Source: Micromonospora rifamycinica
Lineage (GTDB): Bacteria; Actinomycetota; Actinomycetes; Mycobacteriales; Micromonosporaceae
Reading direction: 5' to 3'
Length of the DNA stretch: 64,000 nucleotides
NCBI RefSeq assembly: GCF_900090265.1
Contig: NZ_LT607752.1
Coordinates: forward strand, 5,958,001 to 6,022,000
Notes under the pieces: model-generated
The model's database searches: none
Seen by the model: only the letters and a program-made list of their open reading frames with translations
What the model was told of the DNA's origin: nothing
Shown: positions 34,464 to 44,137 of the stretch, one piece after another
How positions within the stretch are numbered: position 1 is the first letter of the stretch
Layout of the letters: every line of letters starts with the position of its first letter
Made by a program: the position numbers and the translations under genes

Positions 34464-37400
34464 TCACCGGCGGCGGGCCCGGTCCAGCACCTCCTCGGCG
34501 GTGAGCGGGCTGCGGGGATGGTGGCTCAGGCACAACGGTGCCTGGAGTTTGGTGAACTCGCTTCCCTCGACGGTGGCGTAGAATTGTCCTGCTCGCAGCC
34601 GGGCGACATCGCTGATCTCGCTGCCCTTGGCCCGGGCCAGTTCCTTCGCCGCGTCGATCTGGGCAGGGCTGTTCAGCAGGCCGAAGAACTGGGTCGCCGC
34701 GTTTCCGGGGATCTGGTTGTGTAGACCCTTTGGTGCCTGGGTTGCGAAGACTAGGCCGAGCCCGTACTTGCGGGCCTGCGATGCCAGCGCGAGCGTACTC
34801 TGGGTGCAGGCGGTCAACGCCCCGGACGGGGCCAGGGTCTGCGCCTCGTCCATCACGAACAGCCCGCCGAGCGGCCGGTCTCCCGCCGGATTCCGCTTGA
34901 TCCAGGCAAAGAGCGACAGCTGGAGCTGATTGACGAAACTCTGGCGTTGTTGATCATCGGGTAGGCCGACGAAGCTGATCACCGACACCCGGGCACGTCG
35001 GCCCGGTGGAGGAGTCAGGAGCACACCCGGGTCTACCGGTGCGCCGGTGCCGCCGAACAGCGGGTCATTGACCATTGCCGCAGTCAGCAACTGAGCCATG
35101 TTCGCGCCCAGCCGAGGTGCGTCGTCCAACAGGCTGACACCATCCGGGAGCGCATTGAGCAAGCCGATGAAACCCCGTAACTCGCTGGCTCCGGTCCGCG
35201 CGTAGCTCCTGAGTGCTTCGCGTAGCACGGCCCGGCCCAGCCTGGCCTTGTCCGTCCCGCCGTCCACCCGGGCATGCGGGGCGAGCGAGGCCACAGCGGC
35301 GTCCACACCAGCGGCGAATGCATCCGGGTCGTCAAGGATGTCGGCGAAGTTGGGCAGCGGCTGAAAGGTCAGTGGTCGTCCACCCGTCAGGCGGGGAGTC
35401 CACACGGTCACCTCGGTCTGTGCGAGGTAGGCCGCTGCCCGCTCGGTGTCCGCGTTCTCCCATGCGTCGGGTGGAGTGGGCCATCGGTCGCCGAGTCGGG
35501 CGAGGTCGTTGTTCGGGTCGAGCACGATCGAGGAGACCCCCCGCAGGGCGCACTCCTCGACCAACCGCCGGATCAGCACTGTCTTGCCCGAGCCTGACCC
35601 GGCGAAGATGGCGACGTGCCGTCGCAACACCTCCAGATCAATGTCCACGGGCGTGCCGTTTGTGACCATCCGCCCGATCGGCAGGGCCGCACCCGGAGTT
35701 GGGGAGACAGCTGATGCTGGAAGGTCATTGCCGTCGGAACGCCCTGCCCCGGGCGGCATCGTCGTTTCGGACCGGCCGGCCGCCTCGGACGGTCCCACCA
35801 CCGCTGGTGGACCGACCGGTTCGGCAGCGGCGGCCGCCCTCGACGAGGCGGCGTCGGGTGGGACGGTGACATCGGCGAACGCTTGGCGGAAAATGACCAC
35901 CTCATCGGCCGGGCAGCGGGTGATGAACCACTCCCGGAGGCCCTCCAGCCCGAACTCGCCGATCAGATCACGCAACGCCATGAGCCGGACCACATCCGGT
36001 TCATCGAAGGGCAGTGTTCTTCCCCCGGCGTCCTGGAACGCCTTGATGACTTCCTGGGTGCGGGTTCCCGGCGACCATGCAGGCGTGCGGAGCAGGAACA
36101 GCCGGCGTTCCGACACTCCGGCGGTGAGCCCTGCGGTGGTGACGGCGTTCCGGATCCGGTTCAGGGCGGCGATGTGGTGTGGTGCGCGGACAGCGCGGAA
36201 CGACCAGTGCTCCTGGCGTTCGGTCTCCTCGTCGACATTACGCCGCAGCCGCGCATGGAGTGCGGGCTTACCGCCGGCGCGAGGGTCGATGCTGAACGGT
36301 CGTGTGGTCGGGCCTTGCGCGGCGATCCAGGCAGTGAGACCGGCCGTGAGTAGTTCGGGTACTACCGCGTCCTCGGTCTCCGGTCGCAGCGCCGAGGAAG
36401 GATCCACCTGCGCCAGCAATTCAGCGAACCGGCTGTCGATCCGGCTCGGGTCCCCTTGACCCGCTATCGGTCCGGAGGTCTCGTCAACGGTCCGAACCGG
36501 TGCCCGTGCTGCGCCCGCGGACTCCGTCAGGTGTGCCAGCTCATGGACCTCGCCACCGGACAGGCAGGCTCGGATGTGTGCGTCGACCGTGCGGAGCAAC
36601 TCACGCGGGGTGAAGTCCACCGCCTCGTCGAAGGCGCCCGGCAACACCGGCCAGGTGTCGTACGGCGGAGTGAAGTCCACCTCCGCGAAGCAGCGGGCGA
36701 ATCGCCGAGCGACCAGATCGCGGGCGACCTCTGCGGAGGGGAGCCCATCGAGCTGGATGGCCTCCCGGAACCGGTCCTGGACCGTGTCTGTCGCCTCATT
36801 CTTGATCTTTGCCCACACCTGGGGAAGGCAGGAGACCACCGACAGCGACCGGCGGGTGTGCTCCCGCAGCGCCATCAGCCCACCGGCGATCTGCTCCAGC
36901 AACAACGTCGCCTGCCAGCGGGCCTGCTCGTCGTGAGCCTGCATCTTCTCCGACTGGTTGACCAGGATGTCGATCTGGTCGACGGCGATGACCGTCGGTC
37001 CGGTCAGGGCCAGGAGGCGGGACACGTCCCGAACGACCTCCTGGGCGGACCTCTTCCCTCGCCGCATGCCCCAAGCCGCCCGCTGGCCGGACTCCTCCTC
37101 GTCGTTCGAGCAGAGGAACTCGTAACCGATGTCCTGAAGTCGCGGATTCTCCGCAGCCTGGAGGACGAGGGCGCGGATGGTGTCCTGGCACTCCATTCCA
37201 ACCTGACGGTCGAGCTTGCGGATCAGGTCGACGAAGGCATCGAGATTCGGTCGGGTCAGCTCGGTGTCCCCGATCACCGCCCGACGGACCGCCCGGGGTG
37301 CGCTGACCTGCTCCGCAAGTCGGCGCAGGAAGGTTCTGAGCTGGGTCTCCCCGCTGGGTAGCTCGCGGAAGAAACCGTCGAGGACGGACAGCGCCGTGCT

Positions 37401-37709
37401 GCGCCAGAACGCGCTTGCCTCCAGCAGGCTCACCAGGAAGAAATAGCCGCCCTCCGCATGCACCTGCTCCCTGACCGCGCCCAACAGATGGGTCTTGCCG
37501 GTGCCGCGAATACCGAGGATGGCGAAGCCGATCGGACTGGAGTCGCCGGACTTGCTCGCCTCGGCGACCCCGCCGAGAACCTGGCGCAGGATGCCGTCAT
37601 GCAGCGCCGGGACGTGTACGTCGGTCAGCGGTTGCCAGACATCGTCCGGCGTGGGAGCCCAATCGAAACGGAGCGCCGTCAATGCGCGCTGGTGCGCCTC
37701 GTCCATCAC
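34464..37709 (-). CDS. Double-ATPase protein: AAA/STAND-like plus HerA/VirD4-like
   Basis: 1081-aa protein with two NTPase modules. The first has Walker A G-I-R-G-T-G-K-T (residues 66-73) and Walker B T-V-I-A-V-D-Q-I-D near 245. The second has Walker A G-S-G-S-G-K-T near 703 and G-L-F-V-M-D-E-A-Q near 953, with a later V-F-A-T-Q-A-P sensor, typical of HerA/FtsK/VirD4-like DNA pumps. A Pro/Ala-rich linker (residues 615-670) divides them. The start is GTG 37709 or ATG 37706, coupled to the winged-helix gene stop. Such an ATPase is common in phage-defence and conflict loci. GC content is lower than the flanks. Confidence 0.82.
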   Translation of the reverse strand: MMDEAHQRALTALRFDWAPTPDDVWQPLTDVHVPALHDGILRQVLGGVAEASKSGDSSPIGFAILGIRGTGKTHLLGAVREQVHAEGGYFFLVSLLEASAFWRSTALSVLDGFFRELPSGETQLRTFLRRLAEQVSAPRAVRRAVIGDTELTRPNLDAFVDLIRKLDRQVGMECQDTIRALVLQAAENPRLQDIGYEFLCSNDEEESGQRAAWGMRRGKRSAQEVVRDVSRLLALTGPTVIAVDQIDILVNQSEKMQAHDEQARWQATLLLEQIAGGLMALREHTRRSLSVVSCLPQVWAKIKNEATDTVQDRFREAIQLDGLPSAEVARDLVARRFARCFAEVDFTPPYDTWPVLPGAFDEAVDFTPRELLRTVDAHIRACLSGGEVHELAHLTESAGAARAPVRTVDETSGPIAGQGDPSRIDSRFAELLAQVDPSSALRPETEDAVVPELLTAGLTAWIAAQGPTTRPFSIDPRAGGKPALHARLRRNVDEETERQEHWSFRAVRAPHHIAALNRIRNAVTTAGLTAGVSERRLFLLRTPAWSPGTRTQEVIKAFQDAGGRTLPFDEPDVVRLMALRDLIGEFGLEGLREWFITRCPADEVVIFRQAFADVTVPPDAASSRAAAAAEPVGPPAVVGPSEAAGRSETTMPPGAGRSDGNDLPASAVSPTPGAALPIGRMVTNGTPVDIDLEVLRRHVAIFAGSGSGKTVLIRRLVEECALRGVSSIVLDPNNDLARLGDRWPTPPDAWENADTERAAAYLAQTEVTVWTPRLTGGRPLTFQPLPNFADILDDPDAFAAGVDAAVASLAPHARVDGGTDKARLGRAVLREALRSYARTGASELRGFIGLLNALPDGVSLLDDAPRLGANMAQLLTAAMVNDPLFGGTGAPVDPGVLLTPPPGRRARVSVISFVGLPDDQQRQSFVNQLQLSLFAWIKRNPAGDRPLGGLFVMDEAQTLAPSGALTACTQSTLALASQARKYGLGLVFATQAPKGLHNQIPGNAATQFFGLLNSPAQIDAAKELARAKGSEISDVARLRAGQFYATVEGSEFTKLQAPLCLSHHPRSPLTAEEVLDRARRR

Positions 37710-38353
37710 GAGGTGATGGAGATCAGGTGCCGGTCCTGGTTTCCGATGCGGACTGCCGCGGCGCGGTCCTCGGCGGTGAGATCCCCCTGCTGGGAGTTGG
37801 GGATAATCTGTACGCCCGGTTCCCGGTTCATCCGGACGAGGGTGGCATCGATCTGGCTCTTGAGCGCGGTGCGCAGTTGGGTGAGGGGGAGCAACTCCCC
37901 GCTCTGCGCCACCGTTCCGTACGCCTCGCGGATGGCGGATGCCACGTCGAGCCGCGTGGTGGTGGAGGGCTCAGCCTGGGCCGGAGCCAAGGTGGCGTCG
38001 CTGGCGGCGAACCGTAGGGTGAACAACTCGGATGGCGCGACCTCCAAGTGGTCGAGGAGGCTGCGGAGGAATCCCAGTGCGATATAGAGCGCACCGCCGG
38101 CCGCGCCGGCCCGGGGCGGAACACTCCCGCCCAACTCTTCAATCGCCTGACCCCACCCTTTCTCGGTGAGTTCCAGGACGAGCGGCTTCTCGGTGACGGC
38201 GATGAATCCGCGATCGCGCAGATCATCGCGGTATGGTCGGCTCAGGCTGATGCCGGCGACGTTTCGGAGATAGGTGTTCGGCACAGCGCTGCCTTTGATC
38301 ATCAGGGTGATCAGAACGAACCGCTGGACGGATGACAGCTCTGCGCCGGCCAT
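37706..38353 (-). CDS. Winged-helix-like protein of the conflict island
   Basis: 215-aa protein. Residues 5-75 look like a winged helix (Q-R-F-V-L-I-T-L-M-I-K-G, then L-S-R-P-Y-R-D-D-L-R-D-R-G-F-I and E-L-T-E-K-G-W). The remaining 140 residues do not match a family I know. GAAGGAG precedes ATG 38353. The stop overlaps the ATPase start, so the two are made together. It may be a regulator of the island or a DNA-recognition subunit for the ATPase. Confidence 0.75.
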   Translation of the reverse strand: MAGAELSSVQRFVLITLMIKGSAVPNTYLRNVAGISLSRPYRDDLRDRGFIAVTEKPLVLELTEKGWGQAIEELGGSVPPRAGAAGGALYIALGFLRSLLDHLEVAPSELFTLRFAASDATLAPAQAEPSTTTRLDVASAIREAYGTVAQSGELLPLTQLRTALKSQIDATLVRMNREPGVQIIPNSQQGDLTAEDRAAAVRIGNQDRHLISITS

Positions 38354-38692
38354 GCGGACGCTCCTTCGGGCAGGGAACACGGTTTTTGTCGAAGTCGACA
38401 AGCCGAGGGTTGCTCGGCACCTCGCCGATTCTGCACACGGTGTGGGGACCGCGCAAGCTCCACGAATAGCTGCCGATATCCGACAGCTGACCGCTGCCTG
38501 GACAGAAAAACCGCTGCTCACCAGGTGTTTGGCAAGTCGAGAGGGAGGCATGAGCGGGGCTTGTGGGCGGGGCTTGTGCGCTATGGTCGGCGATCTGTCC
38601 TGGTTGCTGCGGCCGGCCCGGCGTGCTGCCGACTGCCTGCCGATCCGCCCGCTCCGAGGCTGCGTGCGGATGAGCGACGAGAGGTGACGTAG
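38354..38692. promoter_or_regulatory. Shared divergent control region of the conflict island
   Basis: 339 bases without a gene. TTGTCGA-ag-TCGACAA (38386-38401) is a near-continuous palindrome 33 bases before the winged-helix start and a likely operator for it. TATGGT near 38581 is a -10 candidate for the + strand genes, and GAGAGGTGA lies before 38693. Confidence 0.5.
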
Positions 38693-39022
38693 GTGTCCTC
38701 CGAGGTTGTCAGTTACGAGTTGGCCGATACGTCGACGGTGCGGTTCGAGATCGAGCCGGTCGCGGGGTTCCAGCCCGCTGGAGTAGGGGACATCGCCGGT
38801 TGCGTGAAGGACGCCGCGGGCCAGGCGATCGAGGCTGCCCGCGAAGTGCTTGAGCAGGTCAGGTCCCTCGCCCCCGATGGGGTCGATGTCAAGTTCGGTA
38901 TCAAGGTGACCGGCACCACGAACTGGTTGGTGGCCAAAGCGGCCACCGAGGGCAATTTTGAGATCACCCTCTCCTGGCGGCCGGGAAGCCCGTTGGCCGT
39001 CGCCGATCGGGCGGAGGGCTGA
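38693..39022 (+). CDS. Trypsin-co-occurring (Trypco1/CU044_2847-like) protein
   Basis: 109-aa protein resembling the Trypco1 (CU044_2847) family. It opens with T-V-R-F-E-I-E-P-V-A and has a helix I-A-G-C-V-K-D-A-A-G-Q-A-I-E-A-A, then V-D-V-K-F-G-I-K-V-T-G and G-N-F-E-I-T-L-S-W. The family is encoded beside trypsin-like peptidase/STAND proteins, exactly as here, and is thought to bind the peptidase. GTG 38693 follows GAGAGGTGA. The next gene starts 13 bases later. Confidence 0.83.
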   Translation: MSSEVVSYELADTSTVRFEIEPVAGFQPAGVGDIAGCVKDAAGQAIEAAREVLEQVRSLAPDGVDVKFGIKVTGTTNWLVAKAATEGNFEITLSWRPGSPLAVADRAEG

Positions 39023-39035
39023 GAGCGGTGCCGCG

Positions 39036-42000
39036 ATGACCGCGCCGGTGGACCCCTGGGCCGTCGCCCTCCACATCGGTGGGCGGAGCATGCAACCGCC
39101 GATTGGCTCCGGAGTGGTGATCGACACCAATCTCGTGCTGGCCTGCGAGCACGTGGTGTGCCGCAACGGTGAACTGCGGGACGATCTGTGGGTGTCGTTC
39201 CCCAGGGCCGCAGGGGTCGGCTACTGGGACCGGCGACAGGTGGGTCAGTGTCTGCACAACGGCAGGGTGGACAAGAATGTCGACCTGGTCCTGCTGGAAC
39301 TCGTCGAGCCGGTACCCGCATCGGTCATCCCCGCGAGGCTGCGGTGTCTGACCTCGAAGGAACTGCTGGAAAAGCCGTGGTGGGCGTATGGCTTCCCGGC
39401 GCATACCGAGGGCGGTCGTTCCGCCCAGGGGACGATCCGCTCCGAAGGGGGATGGGGGCGGGTCCACCTGGTGCCCGACTCCGGCACCGAAGTGGTCGGT
39501 GGTTTCAGCGGGGCAGGACTCTGGTCCCCCGACTACCACGCAGTCGTGGGCGTCATCATCGAGGCGGCCGGCCAGACGGGCGACGGGCACGCGCTCACCC
39601 TTGCCCACGCCGAGGAACAGTTGCCGGAGTTCAAGCTCTCCGCGTTCGCCGCCTGGCGGGTCGAGGATGCGGGTGACTCCGCCCTCGCTGCCTGGGGCTG
39701 GTCGCTCAGCAGCGATGAGGAGGCGGGGCGGCACTGGTCACCCCGGGCGCGTGGGGTGGCGTCCAACACCGAGGGAGGATCGCGCTTTCGTGGTCGTACC
39801 GTGGCGCTGCGCCGGCTGGTCGACTGGCTCGACCAGCCGCTTGCCGCCGGTCGGCCCCTGGTCGTCACGGGATCACCCGGGGTCGGAAAGTCGGCGGTGC
39901 TGGGTCGGATCGTGACCACTGCGGACTCCAGCTTCCGGGCCATGTCCCGCGCCGACGACACGGCGGAGCGGGCGACCATCGGCTCGGTCTCCTGCGCAGT
40001 ACACGTCAAGGGCAAGACGGCCTTGGAGGTGGCGACGGAGATAGCCCGGGCAGCAGCCGTGGCGCTGCCCGCAGCCCCGGTGGACCTGGTACCCGCTCTG
40101 CGGGACCGGTTGGCGTTGCATCAGGACCGCTTCACCCTGGTGGTCGACGCGCTTGACGAGGCGGTCGCGCCGCAACACGCGAGGAGCCTGATCAGCGACG
40201 TGCTCGCCCCGCTCGCCCGGACAGGCGGCGTGCAGGTCGTCGTCGGGATGCGGCGGGCCGACAGCCGTGGGGACCTGCTCACTGACTTCGGGAGCGACGT
40301 GGAGATCGTCGACCTGGACGCACCCGAGTTCTTCGCCGAGACAGACCTTGCCGACTACGCTCAGGCCACGCTCCAACTCCTCGGGGCGGAACGTCCTGAC
40401 AACCCGTACCGGGATGCCAAAGTCGCGGCACCGGTCGCCCGCCGGATCGCTAGCCTGGCCAACGGGAACTTCCTGATTGCCGGACTGATCGCCCGTGCCC
40501 GTGCCCTGCGGGACACCGAGGCCGTCGCGCCGCACCGGGTCGACTTCACCGCCACGGTGGCGGACGCCCTTGACACCTACGTGGCGGGGCTGCCACCGAT
40601 CGGTGTGTTGCCGGCCCGGTTGGCGCTCACCGTGCTCGCCTACGCCGAGACGCCGGGCCTGCCGATCGCTCTGTGGCAGGCAGGGACCGAGGCGCTCGGT
40701 GGGGTGGTGAGTGGATCCCAGCTCACCGAGTTCGCCCGGACGTCGGCGGCGAACTTCCTGGTTGAGTCGGGCGGTGCCGGCAGCCCCACTTACCGCCTGT
40801 TCCACCAGGCCCTCAACGAGGCGCTACTGGCCAACCGGGAGGAGGTGGGCATTCGGTTGTCCGACGAACAGCGGCTCGTGCGGACCTGGATGACTCTGGG
40901 TCGTTCGGGTGGCTGGGAGGCCGCTCCTGAGTACCTGCTCCGTTCGTTGCCCCAGCACGCGGCGCACATCGGCCTGGTGGACGAACTGCTGACCGACGAC
41001 GGCTATCTGCGGCACACCCACCTCGACCGGCTGATGCCGTTCGCCGAGGCGGCAACCGGCACGTCGGCGCGAGCCCGCGCCCAACTGCTGTTGCGTACCC
41101 CTGCCGCACTGGCCGCCCGTCCCACTGAGCGGGCCGCCCTCTGGTCGGTGGTCGATCGGCTCGACCAACTCGGTGGAGAGGTGCCCGCGGACGATGCCCC
41201 GTACTTCGCCCGCTGGGCGAACACCCCCGCGCGCACCGAGCGCACCGTGCTCGAAGGGCACTCCCAGGCGGTACACGACGTGTGCGCGGTGCCGGTAGGC
41301 GGCCGTCACCTGTTGGCCTCGGTGGGGGAGGACGGCACCGTCCGGCTTTGGGACCCACTGACCAACCAGAGCGAGTACGCCTTCGACTGCCACGACGACT
41401 GCGTCCGGGCCGTTCATGCGGTGCACCTCGGCAACGAAGCACTTGTTGCCACGGGAAGCCACGACGGCACCGTCGCCCTCTGGGATCCGCTCACCGGGCT
41501 GCGCTCGCACGAACTGCGTGGGCACCAGGACTGGGTCCGCAACCTGTGCACCGTACAGACAGTGGACGGCCCGCTGCTTGCCTCGGCAAGCGATGACCGC
41601 ACGGTCCGGCTGTGGGATCCCGTCACCGGAACCTTGCGCCACCTCCTGACCGGCCACCGGGGTTGGGTGACCGCCGTGACCGAGGTGCCGGTGGCGACGG
41701 GGTCGCTTCTCGCCTCCACCGGATTCGACGGAACGATCCGGCTCTGGAACCCGGTGACCGGCCGGCAGGTGCGGGTACTGGGCGGCCATGGCGGCTGGGT
41801 CACCACCCTGTGCGCGGTGCGCTCCTCCGGACGGGTGCTGCTGGCCTCGGCCGGCTACGACGGGGTGGTACGGCTGTGGAATCCATTCGACGGTGAGCTG
41901 GTCGATGAGTTCTCGGTTGGCGGCAGTCCCCTCACCGACCTCTGCACGGTCGACGGTGACGACAGGTGCCTGCTCGTTGCCACGGGGGAGGACGGTGTGA

Positions 42001-43067
42001 TCCGGCTCTGGGATGCCGGCACCGGCCGGCACGAGAACAGCCTGCGCGGGCAATCCGACTGGATCCGGGCCGTCTGCGAGGTCCCGATGGCGGATCGGAA
42101 GCTGATCGCTACGGCTGGTGATGACGGCATGGTGCGACTGTGGGATCCCCGCAGCTTGGCCGCCGCCCCGGTGGTCAGCGGCGGGTGGTCCGGACCGGTC
42201 ACCGCCGTCTGCGCGGTACCGACAGCCGGTGAGGCGCTCGTCGCCTCGGCCGGTCTGGACGGCTCTGTGCGGCTCTGGTCGCCGGTCGACGGCAGTTCCC
42301 GGGGGGAACCGCTGACTACGGGTGGCGAGGGCGCGATTCATGATCTGTGCGTCATCGATGACGAACCTCAGCAACTGGCTGCCGCCTACGAAAACCATTT
42401 CGTACAGCTCTGGGAAGTCGACTCAGGCCAGGCTGGCTGCCGAATGGCAGAGCACTACGGCGCGGTCAACGCGGTTCGGGCCATCCACACGGCGGCCGGG
42501 ATGACCATGGTTTCAGCCGGGGAGGACGTGACCCTCCGGCTGTGGCATCCCTTGCGGGGCCTCATCCGTAATCGACTCACCGGGCACAGCGACTGGGTGA
42601 CCGCACTGGCGGTCGTCGAGTCGGCGGGGGTCCAGATGCTCGCCTCGGGCGACAAGAGCGGCGTCGTACGGCTCTGGAGCGACGACGGGAGCCAGCGGTG
42701 GCAGCAACTCGCCCACCACGACGCGGTCACCGCACTGGGCGCGGTGCCCCTTGACGACCGGGTGTACCTCGCGTCAGCCAGCGCTGATCGGACCGTTGGG
42801 CTCTGGGACTGCACGGACGGCCGCCGGCTGCATGCTCTCATCGGACACACCGGTCAGGTCACCGGTGTATGCACGGTTCCGGTCGGCCAGCGGACCCTGC
42901 TGGCGTCCACCAGCCGTGACCGGACGGTACGGCTCTGGGATCCGGGTACCGGTCGTGCTGTGCTGACGATTCCGGTTCATCACCCTGCGTTGACCTGCTG
43001 CTATGTTGACGACACGCTGGTGGTGGGGCTCGATCGAGGGCTGCTGGCACTGACGATTCGGCCCTGA
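39036..43067 (+). CDS. Trypsin-like protease, STAND NTPase and WD40 fusion
   Basis: 1343-aa sensor-effector protein. Residues 1-200 form a trypsin-like domain with a full triad: His39 (C-E-H-V-V), Asp83 (N-V-D-L-V) and Ser158 (G-G-F-S-G-A-G). A STAND NTPase follows (G-S-P-G-V-G-K-S near 280, V-V-D-A-L-D-E-A near 370), then a helical stretch, and from about 738 thirteen full WD40 repeats plus one degenerate repeat, enough for two seven-blade propellers. WD40 blades presumably sense a trigger, STAND assembly then activates the protease. It is coupled with Trypco1. It has no signal peptide, so it acts in the cytosol. Confidence 0.9.
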   Translation: MTAPVDPWAVALHIGGRSMQPPIGSGVVIDTNLVLACEHVVCRNGELRDDLWVSFPRAAGVGYWDRRQVGQCLHNGRVDKNVDLVLLELVEPVPASVIPARLRCLTSKELLEKPWWAYGFPAHTEGGRSAQGTIRSEGGWGRVHLVPDSGTEVVGGFSGAGLWSPDYHAVVGVIIEAAGQTGDGHALTLAHAEEQLPEFKLSAFAAWRVEDAGDSALAAWGWSLSSDEEAGRHWSPRARGVASNTEGGSRFRGRTVALRRLVDWLDQPLAAGRPLVVTGSPGVGKSAVLGRIVTTADSSFRAMSRADDTAERATIGSVSCAVHVKGKTALEVATEIARAAAVALPAAPVDLVPALRDRLALHQDRFTLVVDALDEAVAPQHARSLISDVLAPLARTGGVQVVVGMRRADSRGDLLTDFGSDVEIVDLDAPEFFAETDLADYAQATLQLLGAERPDNPYRDAKVAAPVARRIASLANGNFLIAGLIARARALRDTEAVAPHRVDFTATVADALDTYVAGLPPIGVLPARLALTVLAYAETPGLPIALWQAGTEALGGVVSGSQLTEFARTSAANFLVESGGAGSPTYRLFHQALNEALLANREEVGIRLSDEQRLVRTWMTLGRSGGWEAAPEYLLRSLPQHAAHIGLVDELLTDDGYLRHTHLDRLMPFAEAATGTSARARAQLLLRTPAALAARPTERAALWSVVDRLDQLGGEVPADDAPYFARWANTPARTERTVLEGHSQAVHDVCAVPVGGRHLLASVGEDGTVRLWDPLTNQSEYAFDCHDDCVRAVHAVHLGNEALVATGSHDGTVALWDPLTGLRSHELRGHQDWVRNLCTVQTVDGPLLASASDDRTVRLWDPVTGTLRHLLTGHRGWVTAVTEVPVATGSLLASTGFDGTIRLWNPVTGRQVRVLGGHGGWVTTLCAVRSSGRVLLASAGYDGVVRLWNPFDGELVDEFSVGGSPLTDLCTVDGDDRCLLVATGEDGVIRLWDAGTGRHENSLRGQSDWIRAVCEVPMADRKLIATAGDDGMVRLWDPRSLAAAPVVSGGWSGPVTAVCAVPTAGEALVASAGLDGSVRLWSPVDGSSRGEPLTTGGEGAIHDLCVIDDEPQQLAAAYENHFVQLWEVDSGQAGCRMAEHYGAVNAVRAIHTAAGMTMVSAGEDVTLRLWHPLRGLIRNRLTGHSDWVTALAVVESAGVQMLASGDKSGVVRLWSDDGSQRWQQLAHHDAVTALGAVPLDDRVYLASASADRTVGLWDCTDGRRLHALIGHTGQVTGVCTVPVGQRTLLASTSRDRTVRLWDPGTGRAVLTIPVHHPALTCCYVDDTLVVGLDRGLLALTIRP

Positions 43068-43117
43068 GGCACTCCATCGAGCCCGAGCTCGGGTCGACGG
43101 ATGGGGTTGCTGAGCAG

Positions 43118-44137
43118 CTATGCGTCCGTGCCGGGTTGTCCGTCGGCGAGCGACTGGGCCTGCCGGCTGAGCGACTCGACCCGGGCGGTCAGCGCCCGGA
43201 CGGCCGCGTCGTCGGTGCCGTCCAGGGTCGCCAACCGGTCGAGCAGGGCGGCGTGGTCCGAGGTCAGCTGCCGGTAGCGGCGGACGAAGCTGCTGTCGTC
43301 GCCGTCCCGACGGGCGTTCAGCAGGGCGTACTGCGGATCGAGGTCGATGATCTGCTGGGCGAGCCCGGCGGTGGCGGCGCTGAGCGCGCTGCGGCTGTCG
43401 GTCAGCTCGTCGCGCCGGATCCGGCGGGCCGCCGCCAGCCGGCCCGCCCGCCGGCCGCCGAGGTAGAGCGCGGTCGCGGCGGCGACGACGCCCAGCACGG
43501 CGGCGACGGCGAGCAGGAAGCGGGGCAGCGACGGGCTGATCGTCCGGGAGCCGTCTGGCACGGTGCCCGCCTTGACCAGCCGGTCGTAGTTGACGGCGAT
43601 GACCTTCACCGCCTCCAGCGGACGGTCGGCGAAGGTGTCGATGCCCCGGCCGATGATCATTTCGGCGGCGGCGGCCTTGCCCAGGTTCTTCTTCTCGTAG
43701 CCGGGCACCAGCGCGCAGCCGTAGGTGTCGTAGTCGTCGCCGTCGCGGCTGAGCACCAGCACGACGGTCCCGTCGGCGGCCCGGGACACCTGCTTGCAGG
43801 TGTCCCGCAGGTCGGCGTCGGGGGAGCGCAGCACCACCACCAGCCGGCGGTTGCCGATGATCCGTTCCGCCGCCGCCCGGTCGACGTCGAGCCCCGGGTC
43901 GGCGTAGAACGACGAGGTGCGTACGTGCCGGGCGATCGGCCCGTCCAGCGCCCCACCGCTCCACACCGCCCAGCCGGCCAGCGCCAGACAGGCCAGGACG
44001 GCCAGGCCGAACGGGGTACCGAGCAGGCCCACGACACGCTGCCGCGGGGAGGGGGCGGCACCGGTCCGCCGGGAGCGGTCGGCGGGCTGCCGTCGGGAAC
44101 GACCGGCACCGGTCCGCCGGGAGTCGGAACGGGTCAT
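43118..44137 (-). CDS. Two-pass membrane protein with coiled-coil tail, unknown
   Basis: 339-aa protein. A basic start (R-R and S-R-R-repeats) precedes a helix at 35-58. An extracytoplasmic domain of about 140 residues has the conserved-looking R-L-V-V-V-L-R-S-P-D-A-D-L-R-D-T-C and Y-G-C-A-L-V-P-G-Y, with two cysteines. A second helix lies near 205-230, and a charged helical tail follows (coiled coil likely). It overlaps the stop of the 457-aa gene by four bases (ATGA). I do not recognise the family. Confidence 0.75.
   Translation of the reverse strand: MTRSDSRRTGAGRSRRQPADRSRRTGAAPSPRQRVVGLLGTPFGLAVLACLALAGWAVWSGGALDGPIARHVRTSSFYADPGLDVDRAAAERIIGNRRLVVVLRSPDADLRDTCKQVSRAADGTVVLVLSRDGDDYDTYGCALVPGYEKKNLGKAAAAEMIIGRGIDTFADRPLEAVKVIAVNYDRLVKAGTVPDGSRTISPSLPRFLLAVAAVLGVVAAATALYLGGRRAGRLAAARRIRRDELTDSRSALSAATAGLAQQIIDLDPQYALLNARRDGDDSSFVRRYRQLTSDHAALLDRLATLDGTDDAAVRALTARVESLSRQAQSLADGQPGTDA

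Noticed and set aside
29785..43067. A complete genomic island bounded by a tRNA duplication
   Set aside because: I could not see a copy of the tRNA-Met 3' end downstream within the window, so boundaries are not supported.
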